DNA from: Clostridium_AW malenominatum
GTDB lineage: Bacteria; Bacillota; Clostridia; Clostridiales; Clostridiaceae
Assembly: GCF_039521365.1 (NCBI RefSeq)
Contig: NZ_BAAACF010000001.1
Span: forward strand, 620,001-684,000
Reading direction: 5' to 3'
Length of the DNA stretch: 64,000 bases
This document shows positions 17,210 through 26,404 of the stretch, piece after piece; the first letter of the stretch is position 1; the number at the start of each line of letters is the position of its first letter. The translations under genes and the position numbers were made by a program. Under the pieces are notes generated by a model. The model searched no databases. It was given only the letters and a program-made list of their open reading frames with translations, and was not told the origin of the DNA.

Positions 17210-18151
17210 ATGAATGATAAGGATTGGTTGGAAGTAACTATATTAACTAGTAGTGAGGCTGTAGAAGCGGTTTCAGGTATATTATATAATACTGGAGTTC
17301 AAGGAGTTTCCATTGAAGATCCAGAAGATGTAGAGTATAAGAAGAAAAATCCAGGGGATTGGGATTATTTTGATGAAGATCTTCTTCAAGTTAAAGAAGG
17401 AGCTATAATAAAAGGATACTTTAAAGAAGATGAAAAATTTGAAGAGTATTTAAAATATATAAAAGAAAGCATAGATAATTTACAAGAATATGGCATCGAT
17501 AAAGGCAAGGGAAATGTATTTGTAACTAAGGTTAATGAAGAGGATTGGGAAAATAACTGGAAAAAGTATTATAAGCCAACAAAAGTAGGAGATAAGGTTG
17601 TTGTAAGACCTATATGGGAGGAATATGAAGCCCTAGAAGGGGAAGTGATAATTGACTTAGACCCAGGAATGGCTTTTGGTACAGGAACTCATGAAACTAC
17701 AAGAATGTGCATTAAAGCTTTAGAAAAGTATGTTAATCCTGAATCTATAATTTTTGATATAGGAACAGGCTCAGGAATACTTGCCATTGCTGCGGCAAAG
17801 CTTGGAGCAAAAAAGGTAATAGGGGTAGATTTAGATCCTGTAGCAGTTACATCAGCAAAAGAAAATGTAAGCTTTAATGATTTAGATAATATAGAAATAC
17901 TTTATGGGAACCTTATGGAAGTTGTTAATGGAAAAGCTAACATAGTAGTAGCAAATATTATAGCAGATATTATAATATTACTTACAGAAGATATTAAGAC
18001 CTTTATGGAGAAGGGTTCATATTTCATATCTTCAGGTATAATTAAGGAAAGAAAAGATGATGTAGCTAAAAAACTTGAAGAATGTGGATTGGATATTGTA
18101 GAGGTAAACTCAGAAGGTGAATGGGTTTGCATTGTATCAAAACTAAATTAA
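17210..18151 (+). CDS. prmA: Ribosomal protein L11 methyltransferase
   Basis: 313 residues from ATG 17210, 7 bases after aaaggaag; an upstream TTG at 17177 lies inside the leader and is not used. SAM-dependent methyltransferase with the class I motif IFDIGTGSGILAIAAAKLGA and a preceding DPGMAFGTGTHETTRMC loop specific to PrmA, then VVANIIADII. Modifies Lys and the N-terminus of L11. The dnaJ-prmA-rsmE-mtaB order is conserved. Confidence 0.95.
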   Translation: MNDKDWLEVTILTSSEAVEAVSGILYNTGVQGVSIEDPEDVEYKKKNPGDWDYFDEDLLQVKEGAIIKGYFKEDEKFEEYLKYIKESIDNLQEYGIDKGKGNVFVTKVNEEDWENNWKKYYKPTKVGDKVVVRPIWEEYEALEGEVIIDLDPGMAFGTGTHETTRMCIKALEKYVNPESIIFDIGTGSGILAIAAAKLGAKKVIGVDLDPVAVTSAKENVSFNDLDNIEILYGNLMEVVNGKANIVVANIIADIIILLTEDIKTFMEKGSYFISSGIIKERKDDVAKKLEECGLDIVEVNSEGEWVCIVSKLN

Positions 18152-18165
18152 GGAGTGTTAATGGA

Positions 18166-18918
18166 GTGCATAAGTTTTTTGTTCCAGAAGAATTTATTTT
18201 TGAAGAGGAAGCAATTATAGAAGGTGATGATGTAAAACATATATATAAGGTTTTAAGATTATCATTGGGAGAAAAAGTTACAATAAATAATTGCAATGGA
18301 CAGGAATATTTAGGAGTTATTAAAGAAATAACTAAAAAAGAAGTAAGAGTAGAGCTGAAAGAAAAACTCCATATAAATAATGAAAGTTCTGTAGAAATAT
18401 ATTTATTTCAAGGATTACCTAAGTCATCTAAAATGGATCTAATTGTTCAAAAGAATTGTGAGTTAGGCATAAGAGAAATTACTCCTATAATTACAGAAAG
18501 AGTTATAGTTAAAAGTGAAATTGGTGAATATAAGAAACTAGATAGATGGGTTAGGATAGCTCTAGAAGCTAGTAAACAATCAAAGCGAACCTTAATACCA
18601 AAAATAAATTCTCCTATAGAATTTGAAGAACTACTAGATAAATTAAAAGAGATGGATTTAATAGTAGTGCCTTATGAAAATGAAGAGGGCTTTGGAATTA
18701 AAAATCTTGTAGGTACACTAAGAGATAAAGAGATAAAAAAAGTAGGGGTTATAATTGGTCCTGAAGGTGGCTTTGAAGAAAAGGAAATACAGGTATTAAG
18801 AAGTATAGGAGCGCATATAGTAACCCTTGGTCCAAGGATATTACGAACTGAAACTGCAGGCTTTGTATGTACCTCTCTTATTATGTATGAATTAGGAGAC
18901 TTAGGAGGAAAGATATAA
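18166..18918 (+). CDS. rsmE: 16S rRNA m3U1498 methyltransferase RsmE
   Basis: 250 residues from GTG 18166 (MHKFFVPEEF), 10 bases after aaggag; the longer frame from 18121 overlaps prmA and reads non-family sequence. SPOUT-fold methyltransferase: PUA-like N-terminal domain, then the C-terminal knot with IIGPEGGFEEKEI and LGPRILRTETAGF, both RsmE signatures. Methylates U1498 of 16S rRNA. Its stop overlaps the ATG of mtaB by one base (TAATG), implying coupled translation. Confidence 0.95.
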   Translation: MHKFFVPEEFIFEEEAIIEGDDVKHIYKVLRLSLGEKVTINNCNGQEYLGVIKEITKKEVRVELKEKLHINNESSVEIYLFQGLPKSSKMDLIVQKNCELGIREITPIITERVIVKSEIGEYKKLDRWVRIALEASKQSKRTLIPKINSPIEFEELLDKLKEMDLIVVPYENEEGFGIKNLVGTLRDKEIKKVGVIIGPEGGFEEKEIQVLRSIGAHIVTLGPRILRTETAGFVCTSLIMYELGDLGGKI

Positions 18919-20219
18919 TGAAAGTTGCTTTTACCACGCTTGGTTGCAGAGTTAACCAATATGAAACAGAAGCTATGTCGGAAAAATTTACAAAGGCTGG
19001 CTATGAAATAGTAGATTATGAAGAATACGCAGATGTTTATGTTATAAATACCTGTACTGTTACTAATATGAGTGACAAGAAATCAAGACAGATGATAGGA
19101 AGAGGAAGAAGAATTAATGACAATGCAGTTATTGCAGTAGTAGGATGTTATTCTCAAATAGCCCCTGAGGCTGTAGCTGGAATTGAAGGAGTAGATGTAG
19201 TAGTAGGCACGAGAAATAAAGGGGATATTGTGCATTTAGTTCAAAAATATATGAATGAAAAAAATCAGATAGTTCAAGTGGAAGATGTGCTTAAAAATAA
19301 TGTTTTTGAAGAATTAAACATAGAACAATATAGAGATAGAACTAGAGCTTTTATAAAAATACAAGATGGATGTAATAATTTTTGTTCTTACTGTGCTATT
19401 CCATATGCTAGAGGAGCGGTTTGTTCAAAAACACCAGAAAAAATTATCGAAGAAGCTAAGAAGTTAGCCTCCCACGGTTTTAAAGAAATTACACTTTCGG
19501 GAATTCAAATATCTTCTTATGGCGTAGATATAGAAGGGAATTGGGATTTACTTGCAATTCTCGAAGAATTAGATAAAATAGAAGGTATAGAAAGAGTTAG
19601 AATAGGCTCTATTAGTCCTAAGTTTTTTACTGAAGAGAGAAGAAATAGAATTTATAATTTGAAAAAACTGTGTCCACATTTTCACTTATCCCTTCAAAGT
19701 GGGTGTGATGTTACTTTAAAGAGAATGAATAGACATTACACTACTGAGGAATATAAGAGTGTAGTAGAGGGACTTAGAAATAATATAAAAGATGTATCCA
19801 TTACAACGGATATAATAGTAGGGTTTCCAGGAGAAACAGAAGAAGAGTTTACTTCTACCTATAATTTCTTAAAAGAAATTAAGCTGTCAAAAATGCATGT
19901 ATTTAAATACAGCCCTAGAGAAGGAACCAAGGCTTCTTCCATGAAAGAACAAATTCATGGAAATATTAAAGAAGAAAGAAGCAGTAAGCTTATAGAGTTA
20001 AACAAGGAATTAGAAAAAGAATTTATGAGTAAGTTTATTAATAAAACCTTTCCTGTATTATATGAAGAAAAATCTAAAAACAAACATAGTTCATGTGAAG
20101 GATATACTCCTAACTATATAAAGGTGATTTGTCATAGTGATAAAATAGTGGAAGGTGATATAATAAATACTACAATTGTTCACGTGGAAGAAGAACATTG
20201 TGTAGGAAATTTAATATAA
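18918..20219 (+). CDS. mtaB: tRNA t6A37 methylthiotransferase MtaB
   Basis: 433 residues. UPF0004 domain with cluster Cys C10, C46 and C77; radical SAM cluster C152, C156, C159 (DGCNNFCSYC); C-terminal TRAM domain. MtaB converts t6A to ms2t6A at position 37 of tRNA-Lys. The start FTTLGCRVNQYETEAM is the MtaB type rather than the MiaB type. Overlaps rsmE by one base. Confidence 0.94.
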   Translation: MKVAFTTLGCRVNQYETEAMSEKFTKAGYEIVDYEEYADVYVINTCTVTNMSDKKSRQMIGRGRRINDNAVIAVVGCYSQIAPEAVAGIEGVDVVVGTRNKGDIVHLVQKYMNEKNQIVQVEDVLKNNVFEELNIEQYRDRTRAFIKIQDGCNNFCSYCAIPYARGAVCSKTPEKIIEEAKKLASHGFKEITLSGIQISSYGVDIEGNWDLLAILEELDKIEGIERVRIGSISPKFFTEERRNRIYNLKKLCPHFHLSLQSGCDVTLKRMNRHYTTEEYKSVVEGLRNNIKDVSITTDIIVGFPGETEEEFTSTYNFLKEIKLSKMHVFKYSPREGTKASSMKEQIHGNIKEERSSKLIELNKELEKEFMSKFINKTFPVLYEEKSKNKHSSCEGYTPNYIKVICHSDKIVEGDIINTTIVHVEEEHCVGNLI

Positions 20220-20282
20220 TATATAGAGGATATTAACATAAAATGTTGAATATTATTTATAGGCTAAATGGGAGGTGAAATT

Positions 20283-20627
20283 GTGGATAGTTGTATATTT
20301 TGCAAAATTATAAAGGGAGAAATACCTTGTAATAAAGTTTATGAAGATGAAAAAATTTTAGCATTTAAGGATATAAGTCCAGAAGCACCAGTACATATAC
20401 TTATCATACCTAAAAAGCATATTGAAAGCCTGAGTACCCTTGAAGAAGATGATAAGGATGTAATTTCCCATATTTTTATAAAGGCCAAGGAAATAGGTGA
20501 AAAAATGGGTATAGCTCAAAGTGGTTATAGAATTGTAAATAACTGCGGTGTAGATGGAGGGCAAACAGTTTCCCATATGCACTTTCATATACTAGGTGGA
20601 AGAAGCCTACAGTGGCCACCTGGCTAA
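20283..20627 (+). CDS. HIT family nucleotide-binding hydrolase
   Basis: 114 residues from GTG 20283, after gggaggtga; an ATG at 20268 lies before this ribosome site. Starts CIFCKIIKGEIPCNKVYEDE and carries the histidine triad SHMHFHILGG (HxHxH). Family members hydrolyse AMP-linked substrates such as adenosine phosphoramidate (Hint type). Usual Firmicutes neighbour of rpsU/yqeY. Exact substrate unknown. Confidence 0.93.
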   Translation: MDSCIFCKIIKGEIPCNKVYEDEKILAFKDISPEAPVHILIIPKKHIESLSTLEEDDKDVISHIFIKAKEIGEKMGIAQSGYRIVNNCGVDGGQTVSHMHFHILGGRSLQWPPG

Positions 20628-20666
20628 GATGCCTGAAATATAAAAGTAAAACAATTAATGAAATTG

Positions 20667-20696
20667 TTGACAGGGGCTAGAGTTGTATTATATAAT
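20667..20696 (+). promoter_or_regulatory. Sigma-A promoter of rpsU-yqeY
   Basis: Consensus TTGACA (20667-20672), 18-base spacer, consensus TATAAT (20691-20696), about 76 bases upstream of rpsU. Confidence 0.85.
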
Positions 20697-20771
20697 AAGC
20701 TATGTGCTATGTCACCCATATTGCCTGTTTAATTTAGGAGTAAATTGAGCTAGCGGAGGGAGGGAGATCAA

Positions 20772-20948
20772 ATGTCAGAAATCAGAGTTGGAGAAAACGA
20801 ATCACTAGAAAATGCATTAAGAAGATTTAAGAAAAAATGTGCTAGAGCTGGGGTTCTTTCAGAAGTTAGAAAAAGAGAACACTATGAAAAACCAAGCGTA
20901 AAGAGAAAGAAAAAATCAGAAGCAGCAAGAAAGAGAAAATTCAAATAA
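20772..20948 (+). CDS. rpsU: Ribosomal protein S21
   Basis: 58 residues, ATG 20772 behind gcggagggaggga. The sequence begins MSEIRVGENESLENALRRF, has KKKCARAGVLSEVRKREHYE, and ends in a basic tail EAARKRKFK, all standard for S21. S21 sits near the mRNA exit on the small subunit. The gene is shorter than 60 codons. yqeY follows after 22 bases. Confidence 0.97.
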   Translation: MSEIRVGENESLENALRRFKKKCARAGVLSEVRKREHYEKPSVKRKKKSEAARKRKFK

Positions 20949-20970
20949 ACTTTGAAAGAAGGTACAGTAT

Positions 20971-21423
20971 ATGGCCCTTAAAGGAAGATTGCAAGAAGAT
21001 TGGAAGCAAGCTTTAAAGGCAGGAGATAAGTTTAAAGCTACTACTCTTAGTACAGCCAGAGCAGCTATATTATTAGTAGAAAAAACTGATGGAAGAAAAC
21101 TAGATGAAGATGATGAACAAATCATTGAAATCTTGGCTAAGGAAGTAAAGCAAAGACGTGAAGCTATCCTTGAGTTTGAAAAAGGAAACAGACAAGATTT
21201 AGTAGAACAAACAGAAAAAGAAATTGAGATCTTGTTAAGTTACCTTCCTCAGCAGTTAACAGAAGAAGAAATCGTTGAGATTGTCCGTCAGGCAATAGAT
21301 AAAACGGGTGCTAGTAGCATAAAAGATATGGGCAAAATTATGGCTGTAGTTGTACCAATGACAAAAGGTAGAGCAGATGGAAAACTTGTTAGCGATATTG
21401 TAAAGAGAAATTTAAATAAATAA
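20971..21423 (+). CDS. yqeY: GatB/YqeY domain protein
   Basis: 150 residues, whole-length YqeY: helical, with KAGDKFKATTLSTARAAILL near the start and AVVVPMTKGRADGKLVSDIVKRNL at the end. Related to the tail domain of the amidotransferase subunit GatB, which binds tRNA; the role of the free-standing form is unsettled. Cotranscribed with rpsU. Two terminators follow in tandem. Confidence 0.93.
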   Translation: MALKGRLQEDWKQALKAGDKFKATTLSTARAAILLVEKTDGRKLDEDDEQIIEILAKEVKQRREAILEFEKGNRQDLVEQTEKEIEILLSYLPQQLTEEEIVEIVRQAIDKTGASSIKDMGKIMAVVVPMTKGRADGKLVSDIVKRNLNK

Positions 21424-21490
21424 AAAAAGACTGACATAAAATCAGTCTTTTTTATTTATTTAAAGCCTCCTATTTAAATAGGAGGCTTTT
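21422..21490 (+). terminator. Tandem terminators after yqeY
   Basis: First hairpin aaaaagactga/tcagtcttttt (21422-21453) with T6; second perfect 13-14 bp hairpin aaagcctcctattt/aaataggaggcttt (about 21461-21488) with T4. The double stop isolates the following sporulation operon. Confidence 0.88.
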
Positions 21491-21491
21491 G

Positions 21492-21520
21492 TCATTTTAT
21501 TAATATTTACTTCATAAATT
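21492..21520 (+). promoter_or_regulatory. Sigma-E-like promoter of yqfC-yqfD
   Basis: TCATTTT (21492-21498), 14-base spacer, CATAAATT (21513-21520), against KMATATT-N14-CATACAnT. yqfC and yqfD belong to the sigma-E regulon in B. subtilis, which supports the reading. Confidence 0.55.
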
Positions 21521-21550
21521 AATATGAAAGTACTTATAAAAGGTGAGAAA

Positions 21551-21835
21551 ATGGAAAATAAAATTAATGAAGTAAAGAATAGTTTTGCAGACAAGTTAGA
21601 TTTACCAAGAGATCTAGTGTTAGACTTACCTAAAATAGCTATAACGGGAGACAATGAAATAATAATTGAAAATCACAAAGGAATAATTATTTTTGATGAA
21701 AAACAAACTAAAATAAATACCAGGGTTGGACTAGTAACTATATATGGAGAAAATTTAGAAATACTGTTTTTAGGAGGAACCACCATAACTCTAAAAGGAA
21801 GATTTAGATCTGTGGTGTATGAGGGAGATGAGTAA
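21551..21835 (+). CDS. yqfC: Sporulation protein YqfC
   Basis: 94 residues from ATG 21551 (MENKINEVKNSFADKLDLP) after aaaggtgag; the ATG at 21524 lies upstream of this site. Matches YqfC/YabP family proteins with the pattern LPKIAITGDNEIIIENHKGI. Expressed in the mother cell in Bacillus; molecular role unknown. Overlaps yqfD by 8 bases. Confidence 0.92.
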   Translation: MENKINEVKNSFADKLDLPRDLVLDLPKIAITGDNEIIIENHKGIIIFDEKQTKINTRVGLVTIYGENLEILFLGGTTITLKGRFRSVVYEGDE

Positions 21836-22973
21836 AGTAAATTTAGGAAAATATGAGGGAAGTATTATTACCCTGGAAATACAATCTCTCATGCCAGAAA
21901 AGTTTTTAAACTTACTTTGGAGAAATGGCATACAAATCAAAAATATAAAAAGAAAGGATATAAGTACTTTTACCCTAGAAATGAGCTTAAAGGATTATAG
22001 GAAAATAGAAGGTTTAGCTAAAAAAACTGATAGTAAAATAAAAGTTATAAATAGAAAAGGATTAGGATTTTTTCTTTTAAAATTAAGAAGAAGAAGAGCA
22101 TTGACTGTAGGAGTGTTTCTTTTTAGTGCAATAATATATGTTCTATCAACTTATATTTGGATAATTGATATAGAAACCGATAAAACTCTATCACCATATG
22201 AGGTAAGGAGAGAGCTTCTTTCCTATGGTATAAAAGAAGGTATAAAAAAAGATAGCTTTAATGTGATGTCTATTGAAGAAAAGCTAATAAAAAACAATGA
22301 AAACATCATGTGGGTAAGAGTAAGAGTGGAAGGTGCTATATTAAAGGTTAAAGCCACAGAAAGGCAGAGTCCACCTAAAATTATCCAAGAAGAAGAGCCT
22401 TGTAATTTGATAGCGAAAGCTGACGGCGAAGTGGTTAGGGTATTTACAACAGCTGGTACTGCGGTAGTGAAAAAAGGGGATATTGTAAAAAGAGGAGAAC
22501 TGCTAGTTAAAGGAGAACAAGGGAAAGAGGGAAGTGTATATTTGGTACATGCTAAGGGAGAAGTTATTGCTAGAACTTTTTACGAAGAAGTTAAAAAGGT
22601 AAAGATTAGTGAGGTTAAAAGAGAGAGGACAGGTAATAAATCAAATAATATATATATAGAAATTGGTAAAAAGAAGTTGTTTTTAAAAAAATCTGTGAAT
22701 AATTTTGATAAGTATGATAAAATAGAATCTAGAAAAGGACCTATAGTTTTCCAAGATTTCTTTGAGGTGAATGAGAAAGTACATTCTTTAGATAAAAATA
22801 AACTCATTGAAGAGACCTCAGAAGAATTGTTTAATAATATTAAAATTAATTTTGACAAGAGTATTACCATAGTTGACAAAATAGTAGATTACAGTGAAGA
22901 AAATGATACACTTAGTGTTAGGGTGTTAGTAGTTGCTGAACAAAATATTGCATTGCCTGAAAAAATTCAATAG
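21828..22973 (+). CDS. yqfD: Sporulation protein YqfD
   Basis: 381 residues from ATG 21828, preceded by gaggga; overlaps the yqfC stop. N-terminal soluble domain (about 1-75), a membrane helix (about 88-110, FFLLKLRRRRALTVGVFLFS), then an extracytoplasmic part with WVRVRVEGAILKVKATER and a biotinyl-like hairpin segment GTAVVKKGDIVKRGELLVKG. Sigma-E controlled mother-cell membrane protein in Bacillus. In many relatives phoH follows; here pgpH follows directly. Confidence 0.92.
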   Translation: MSKVNLGKYEGSIITLEIQSLMPEKFLNLLWRNGIQIKNIKRKDISTFTLEMSLKDYRKIEGLAKKTDSKIKVINRKGLGFFLLKLRRRRALTVGVFLFSAIIYVLSTYIWIIDIETDKTLSPYEVRRELLSYGIKEGIKKDSFNVMSIEEKLIKNNENIMWVRVRVEGAILKVKATERQSPPKIIQEEEPCNLIAKADGEVVRVFTTAGTAVVKKGDIVKRGELLVKGEQGKEGSVYLVHAKGEVIARTFYEEVKKVKISEVKRERTGNKSNNIYIEIGKKKLFLKKSVNNFDKYDKIESRKGPIVFQDFFEVNEKVHSLDKNKLIEETSEELFNNIKINFDKSITIVDKIVDYSEENDTLSVRVLVVAEQNIALPEKIQ

Positions 22974-23009
22974 AGAGCAGTAATGTGATGAAAAGGAAGG
23001 TTTTGTATT

Positions 23010-25100
23010 ATGAATAATACTTTAGATAAAACTTTTAAGCAGGACAATTTTAAAAGATTTGCTTTGTTTGTATTTATATTTGTTTTTTTATATTCAGTAC
23101 TTATAACTTCATTGGTAACTAAAAAATATAGCTTAAATGAAGGGGATATCCCTAAGATTGATATTAAAGCCCCGAGGGAGATAATCGATGATGCTGCAAC
23201 AAAAGCAAAAATACAACAAGCTGTACAATCTGTTCCCTTGCAGTATAATAAAAATCCAGAAGTGAAAATAAATGTAATTGAAAATATAAACTTTTTGTTT
23301 TCAAAAGTAAAGGAATTAAAAAGTTCTACCTTATCAAAGGATGAAAGGCTTGAACAATTAAAGGCCTATCCTAAATTTAATATTATGGATGAAGAGTATG
23401 CATTTCTAATGAATCTTAATGAAGAGGAACTAGAGATGTTAAGTAATGTTTTGGTAAGTACCATGTCTCAAATGTATGATTCTATTAACATTGCAGATAG
23501 TGGAGAGAGTAAAAATGATGATATAAAAAAGTCTCAAGAATTTATAGGGACTAAAATTAACGCATCTAATCTCCCTAAAAAAGCTTTAAAAGATTTAGGC
23601 ATATCTATAGGGTACTCTCAAATTAAAGCAAACTTTTTCTATGATGATGAAAAAACAGAGGAACTTAAAAGTGAAGCTAAAAAGAGAGCTCCAGTAATCA
23701 TCAAAAAAGATCAGACCATTATAAAAGAAGGAGAACCTGTAACAAAAGGCCAGTTAGAATTATTAGAAAAGTTAGGTCTTTTAAATACAAAAGAAAACTT
23801 TCAATGGTATATTTATTTAGCTTTAGGAGGACTGATTTTTTCTATATTATCTTTGCAATGGTATTATATAAGGCGATATGACAGAGCAATTTATAACGAT
23901 ATAGGAAAATTGATATTAATTAATATATTAACCTGTATTTCCGTATTGTTAGCTAGAGTACTGAGTGGAGTTCCCTTCTTAATTCCTTTAGCTTGTGTTC
24001 CTATGCTATTTGCTTTATTAATTAGCAGTAGATTGTCTTTAATTATAAATGGTTTAAGTTGTATATTAATTACTTGTGCTGTTCAATTTAATGTAGAAAT
24101 AACTATTTTGGCATTAGTAAATTCTGTAGCAGGATCAATAATATTGAAAAGAATGCAACAGAGAAATGATATTATTTACTCAGCCATGATCTTAGGATTG
24201 ATAAATATTACTACTACTTTTTCAACAGGCTTTCTATTAAGCAACAATACCATGGATGTAGTAAAAAAAGCTTCCTATGCAGCTATAGGGTCATTTATAT
24301 CTGGAATATTAACTACGGGCTTCCTACCTTTTTTTGAAAGTATATTTGATATTGTAACTACTATAAAATTGTTGGAATTGTCAAATCCCAATACTCCATT
24401 ATTAAAGAGACTTCTTGTAGAGGCGCCAGGAACATATCATCATAGTGTTTTAGTGGGAAATCTTGCAGAGGTTGCAGCAGAAGAAGTAGGTGGAAATCCA
24501 GTGCTTGCAAGAGTAGCATCTTATTATCATGATATAGGTAAGATAAAAAGGCCTTATTTCTTTAAAGAAAACCAATTAGGCAATGATAATCCTCATGATA
24601 AAATTAATCCTGATTTAAGCACTCAGATAATAACTGCTCATATAAAAGAGGGTGTAGAATTAGGAGAGGAGTATAAGATTCCAAAAATAATAAGAGATGT
24701 AATTGAGCAACATCATGGTACTACTTTAGTGAAATATTTTTATATAACTATGAAAAATTCAAGTGATAATCCTGAAGAAATTAAGGAAGAAAATTTTAGA
24801 TATCCGGGACCTAAACCAGTAACAAAAGAAGCGGCAATAATTATGCTTGCTGACAGTGTAGAGGCAGCAGTACGTTCTATAAATGATCCTACAAAAAGTA
24901 AAATTGAGGAAATGGTTAATAAGATAATTAAAGATCGATTAAACGAAGGTCAGTTAAATAATTGTGAATTAACCTTGAAGGATATTGATAAAATTAAAGA
25001 TGCCTTTACAAAAGTATTTATGGGAATTTATCACCAAAGAATAGAGTATCCTACAGATAAATGGGAAAGCAAGGGAGAAGGAAAGGAAGATAAACTTTGA
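23010..25100 (+). CDS. pgpH: 7TM-HD cyclic-di-AMP phosphodiesterase PgpH
   Basis: 696 residues. N-terminal membrane helix (about 17-37), an extracytoplasmic 7TMR-HDED domain (about 40-260), seven membrane helices (about 265-455), and a cytosolic HD domain with H477-H478 (TYHHSVLVGNLAE) and the catalytic H507-D508 (YYHDIGK), then EQHHGTTLVKYFY. PgpH hydrolyses c-di-AMP to pApA, which affects potassium and osmotic balance. Its stop overlaps the TTG start of ybeY. Confidence 0.94.
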   Translation: MNNTLDKTFKQDNFKRFALFVFIFVFLYSVLITSLVTKKYSLNEGDIPKIDIKAPREIIDDAATKAKIQQAVQSVPLQYNKNPEVKINVIENINFLFSKVKELKSSTLSKDERLEQLKAYPKFNIMDEEYAFLMNLNEEELEMLSNVLVSTMSQMYDSINIADSGESKNDDIKKSQEFIGTKINASNLPKKALKDLGISIGYSQIKANFFYDDEKTEELKSEAKKRAPVIIKKDQTIIKEGEPVTKGQLELLEKLGLLNTKENFQWYIYLALGGLIFSILSLQWYYIRRYDRAIYNDIGKLILINILTCISVLLARVLSGVPFLIPLACVPMLFALLISSRLSLIINGLSCILITCAVQFNVEITILALVNSVAGSIILKRMQQRNDIIYSAMILGLINITTTFSTGFLLSNNTMDVVKKASYAAIGSFISGILTTGFLPFFESIFDIVTTIKLLELSNPNTPLLKRLLVEAPGTYHHSVLVGNLAEVAAEEVGGNPVLARVASYYHDIGKIKRPYFFKENQLGNDNPHDKINPDLSTQIITAHIKEGVELGEEYKIPKIIRDVIEQHHGTTLVKYFYITMKNSSDNPEEIKEENFRYPGPKPVTKEAAIIMLADSVEAAVRSINDPTKSKIEEMVNKIIKDRLNEGQLNNCELTLKDIDKIKDAFTKVFMGIYHQRIEYPTDKWESKGEGKEDKL

Positions 25101-25600
25101 TATATATAGAGGATGAGCAAGTAGTAATAAAAACAGATAAAGAATTAGAAATATTAATAGAAAAGTTAGTAGAGTATACCCTAAAGGAAGAGGGTGTAAC
25201 CAAGGAATTTGAATTAAGCATTTTATTTGTGGATAATGAAAGAATTAAAGATATAAATAGAGAGGAAAGAGGAAAAGATATTGAAACAGATGTATTGTCT
25301 TTTCCAATGCTTCATTATCCAAAAGGCAAAGTATTTAAAGAAGTATATTTAAACTATGATTTTTTACCGGAGGATTTATATGAAGGAAGGTTAATTTTAG
25401 GAGATATTGTTTTATCCTTAGAAAAGGCCGAGGAGCAAAGAGGAGAGTTTGATCATTCCTTCAAAAGAGAAGTATGTTATTTGATAATACATTCAGTTTT
25501 ACATCTTTTGGGATATGACCACATGGAAGAAGAAGAAAAAGCATTAATGAGAAAGAGGGAAGAGGAGATATTACAAAAATTTAATATAATTAGAGAATAA
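25097..25600 (+). CDS. ybeY: Endoribonuclease YbeY
   Basis: 167 residues starting at TTG 25097, which overlaps the pgpH stop (TTGA). The zinc-binding motif HSVLHLLGYDHMEEEE matches the UPF0054 signature HxxxHxxxxxH. Single-strand RNase needed for 16S rRNA 3'-end maturation and ribosome quality control. DTDVLSFPM is also conserved in the family. Confidence 0.95.
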   Translation: MIYIEDEQVVIKTDKELEILIEKLVEYTLKEEGVTKEFELSILFVDNERIKDINREERGKDIETDVLSFPMLHYPKGKVFKEVYLNYDFLPEDLYEGRLILGDIVLSLEKAEEQRGEFDHSFKREVCYLIIHSVLHLLGYDHMEEEEKALMRKREEEILQKFNIIRE

Positions 25601-25623
25601 ATACCTTTAAAGTTGGTGTTGTT

Positions 25624-26334
25624 ATGAATATAAAAGTGAGAAAATTGATTGATAGCTTCAATTATGCAATAGAAGGATTATTATATGCAGTAAGAACTCA
25701 GAGAAATATGAGAATACATTTGATACTTACTCTTTTAGTTCTTACTGCTTGTTTCTTTTATGATATAAGTAAAATTGAACTTCTGATTTTATTTATAACA
25801 ATAACTATAGTTATTGTTACAGAGCTTATTAATACAGCTATTGAGTTTGCAATTGACACCACTACAAATTACTATCATCCTCTAGCTAAAATAGCTAAAA
25901 ACGTAGCAGCAGGTGCAGTTTTGGTTACCGCGTTAAATGCTATGGTGGTGGGATACATAATATTTTGGAATAAACTTGAATATGTGAATTTTATAGTGAT
26001 AAATAAAATTAAAAATTCAAATCCTTATATGATATTTATAATATTATTTATTGTATCCATTATAACCTTGGTGATAAAGGCAATTTATGGAGAAGGTACA
26101 CCTTTAAAAGGAGGTATGCCAAGTGGCCATAGTACCATAGCCTTTGCTATAGCAACTACAATAGCACTGCTTACAGAGGAGACTATAGCAATAATTTTAA
26201 GCTATTTATTAGCTTTAATAGTAGCTCAAAGCAGAGTGGATTCTAAAATACATTCTATTTTAGAAGTTATTGCAGGAGCTTTATTTGGAACTTTAATTAC
26301 CATATTATTATTTAAATTTTTGGGCAAAATATAA
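25624..26334 (+). CDS. Fused DgkA-type lipid kinase and PAP2 phosphatase
   Basis: 236 residues: residues 1-120 are a Gram-positive DgkA (undecaprenol kinase) with three helices and the catalytic segment VTELINTAIEFAIDTTT; residues 130-236 are a membrane PAP2 domain with PSGHS and SRVDSKIHSILEVIAGA. So one polypeptide carries a lipid kinase and a lipid phosphatase domain. In the PAP2 half the first motif lacks the usual RP (it reads GTPLKGG) and the last Asp of SRx5Hx3D is Glu, so activity is uncertain. In B. subtilis dgkA alone sits here. The fusion occurs in clostridia to my knowledge. Confidence 0.88.
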   Translation: MNIKVRKLIDSFNYAIEGLLYAVRTQRNMRIHLILTLLVLTACFFYDISKIELLILFITITIVIVTELINTAIEFAIDTTTNYYHPLAKIAKNVAAGAVLVTALNAMVVGYIIFWNKLEYVNFIVINKIKNSNPYMIFIILFIVSIITLVIKAIYGEGTPLKGGMPSGHSTIAFAIATTIALLTEETIAIILSYLLALIVAQSRVDSKIHSILEVIAGALFGTLITILLFKFLGKI

Positions 26335-26338
26335 TATA

Positions 26339-26366
26339 TTGAAATGAAAAAAATTAATGCTATAAT
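26339..26366 (+). promoter_or_regulatory. Sigma-A promoter of cdd-era
   Basis: TTGAAA (26339-26344), 16-base spacer, TATAAT (26361-26366), 39 bases before cdd. Confidence 0.7.
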
Positions 26367-26404
26367 TTATTTACGAGAGTAAACTTTGGAAGGGGAATTA
26401 AAGG

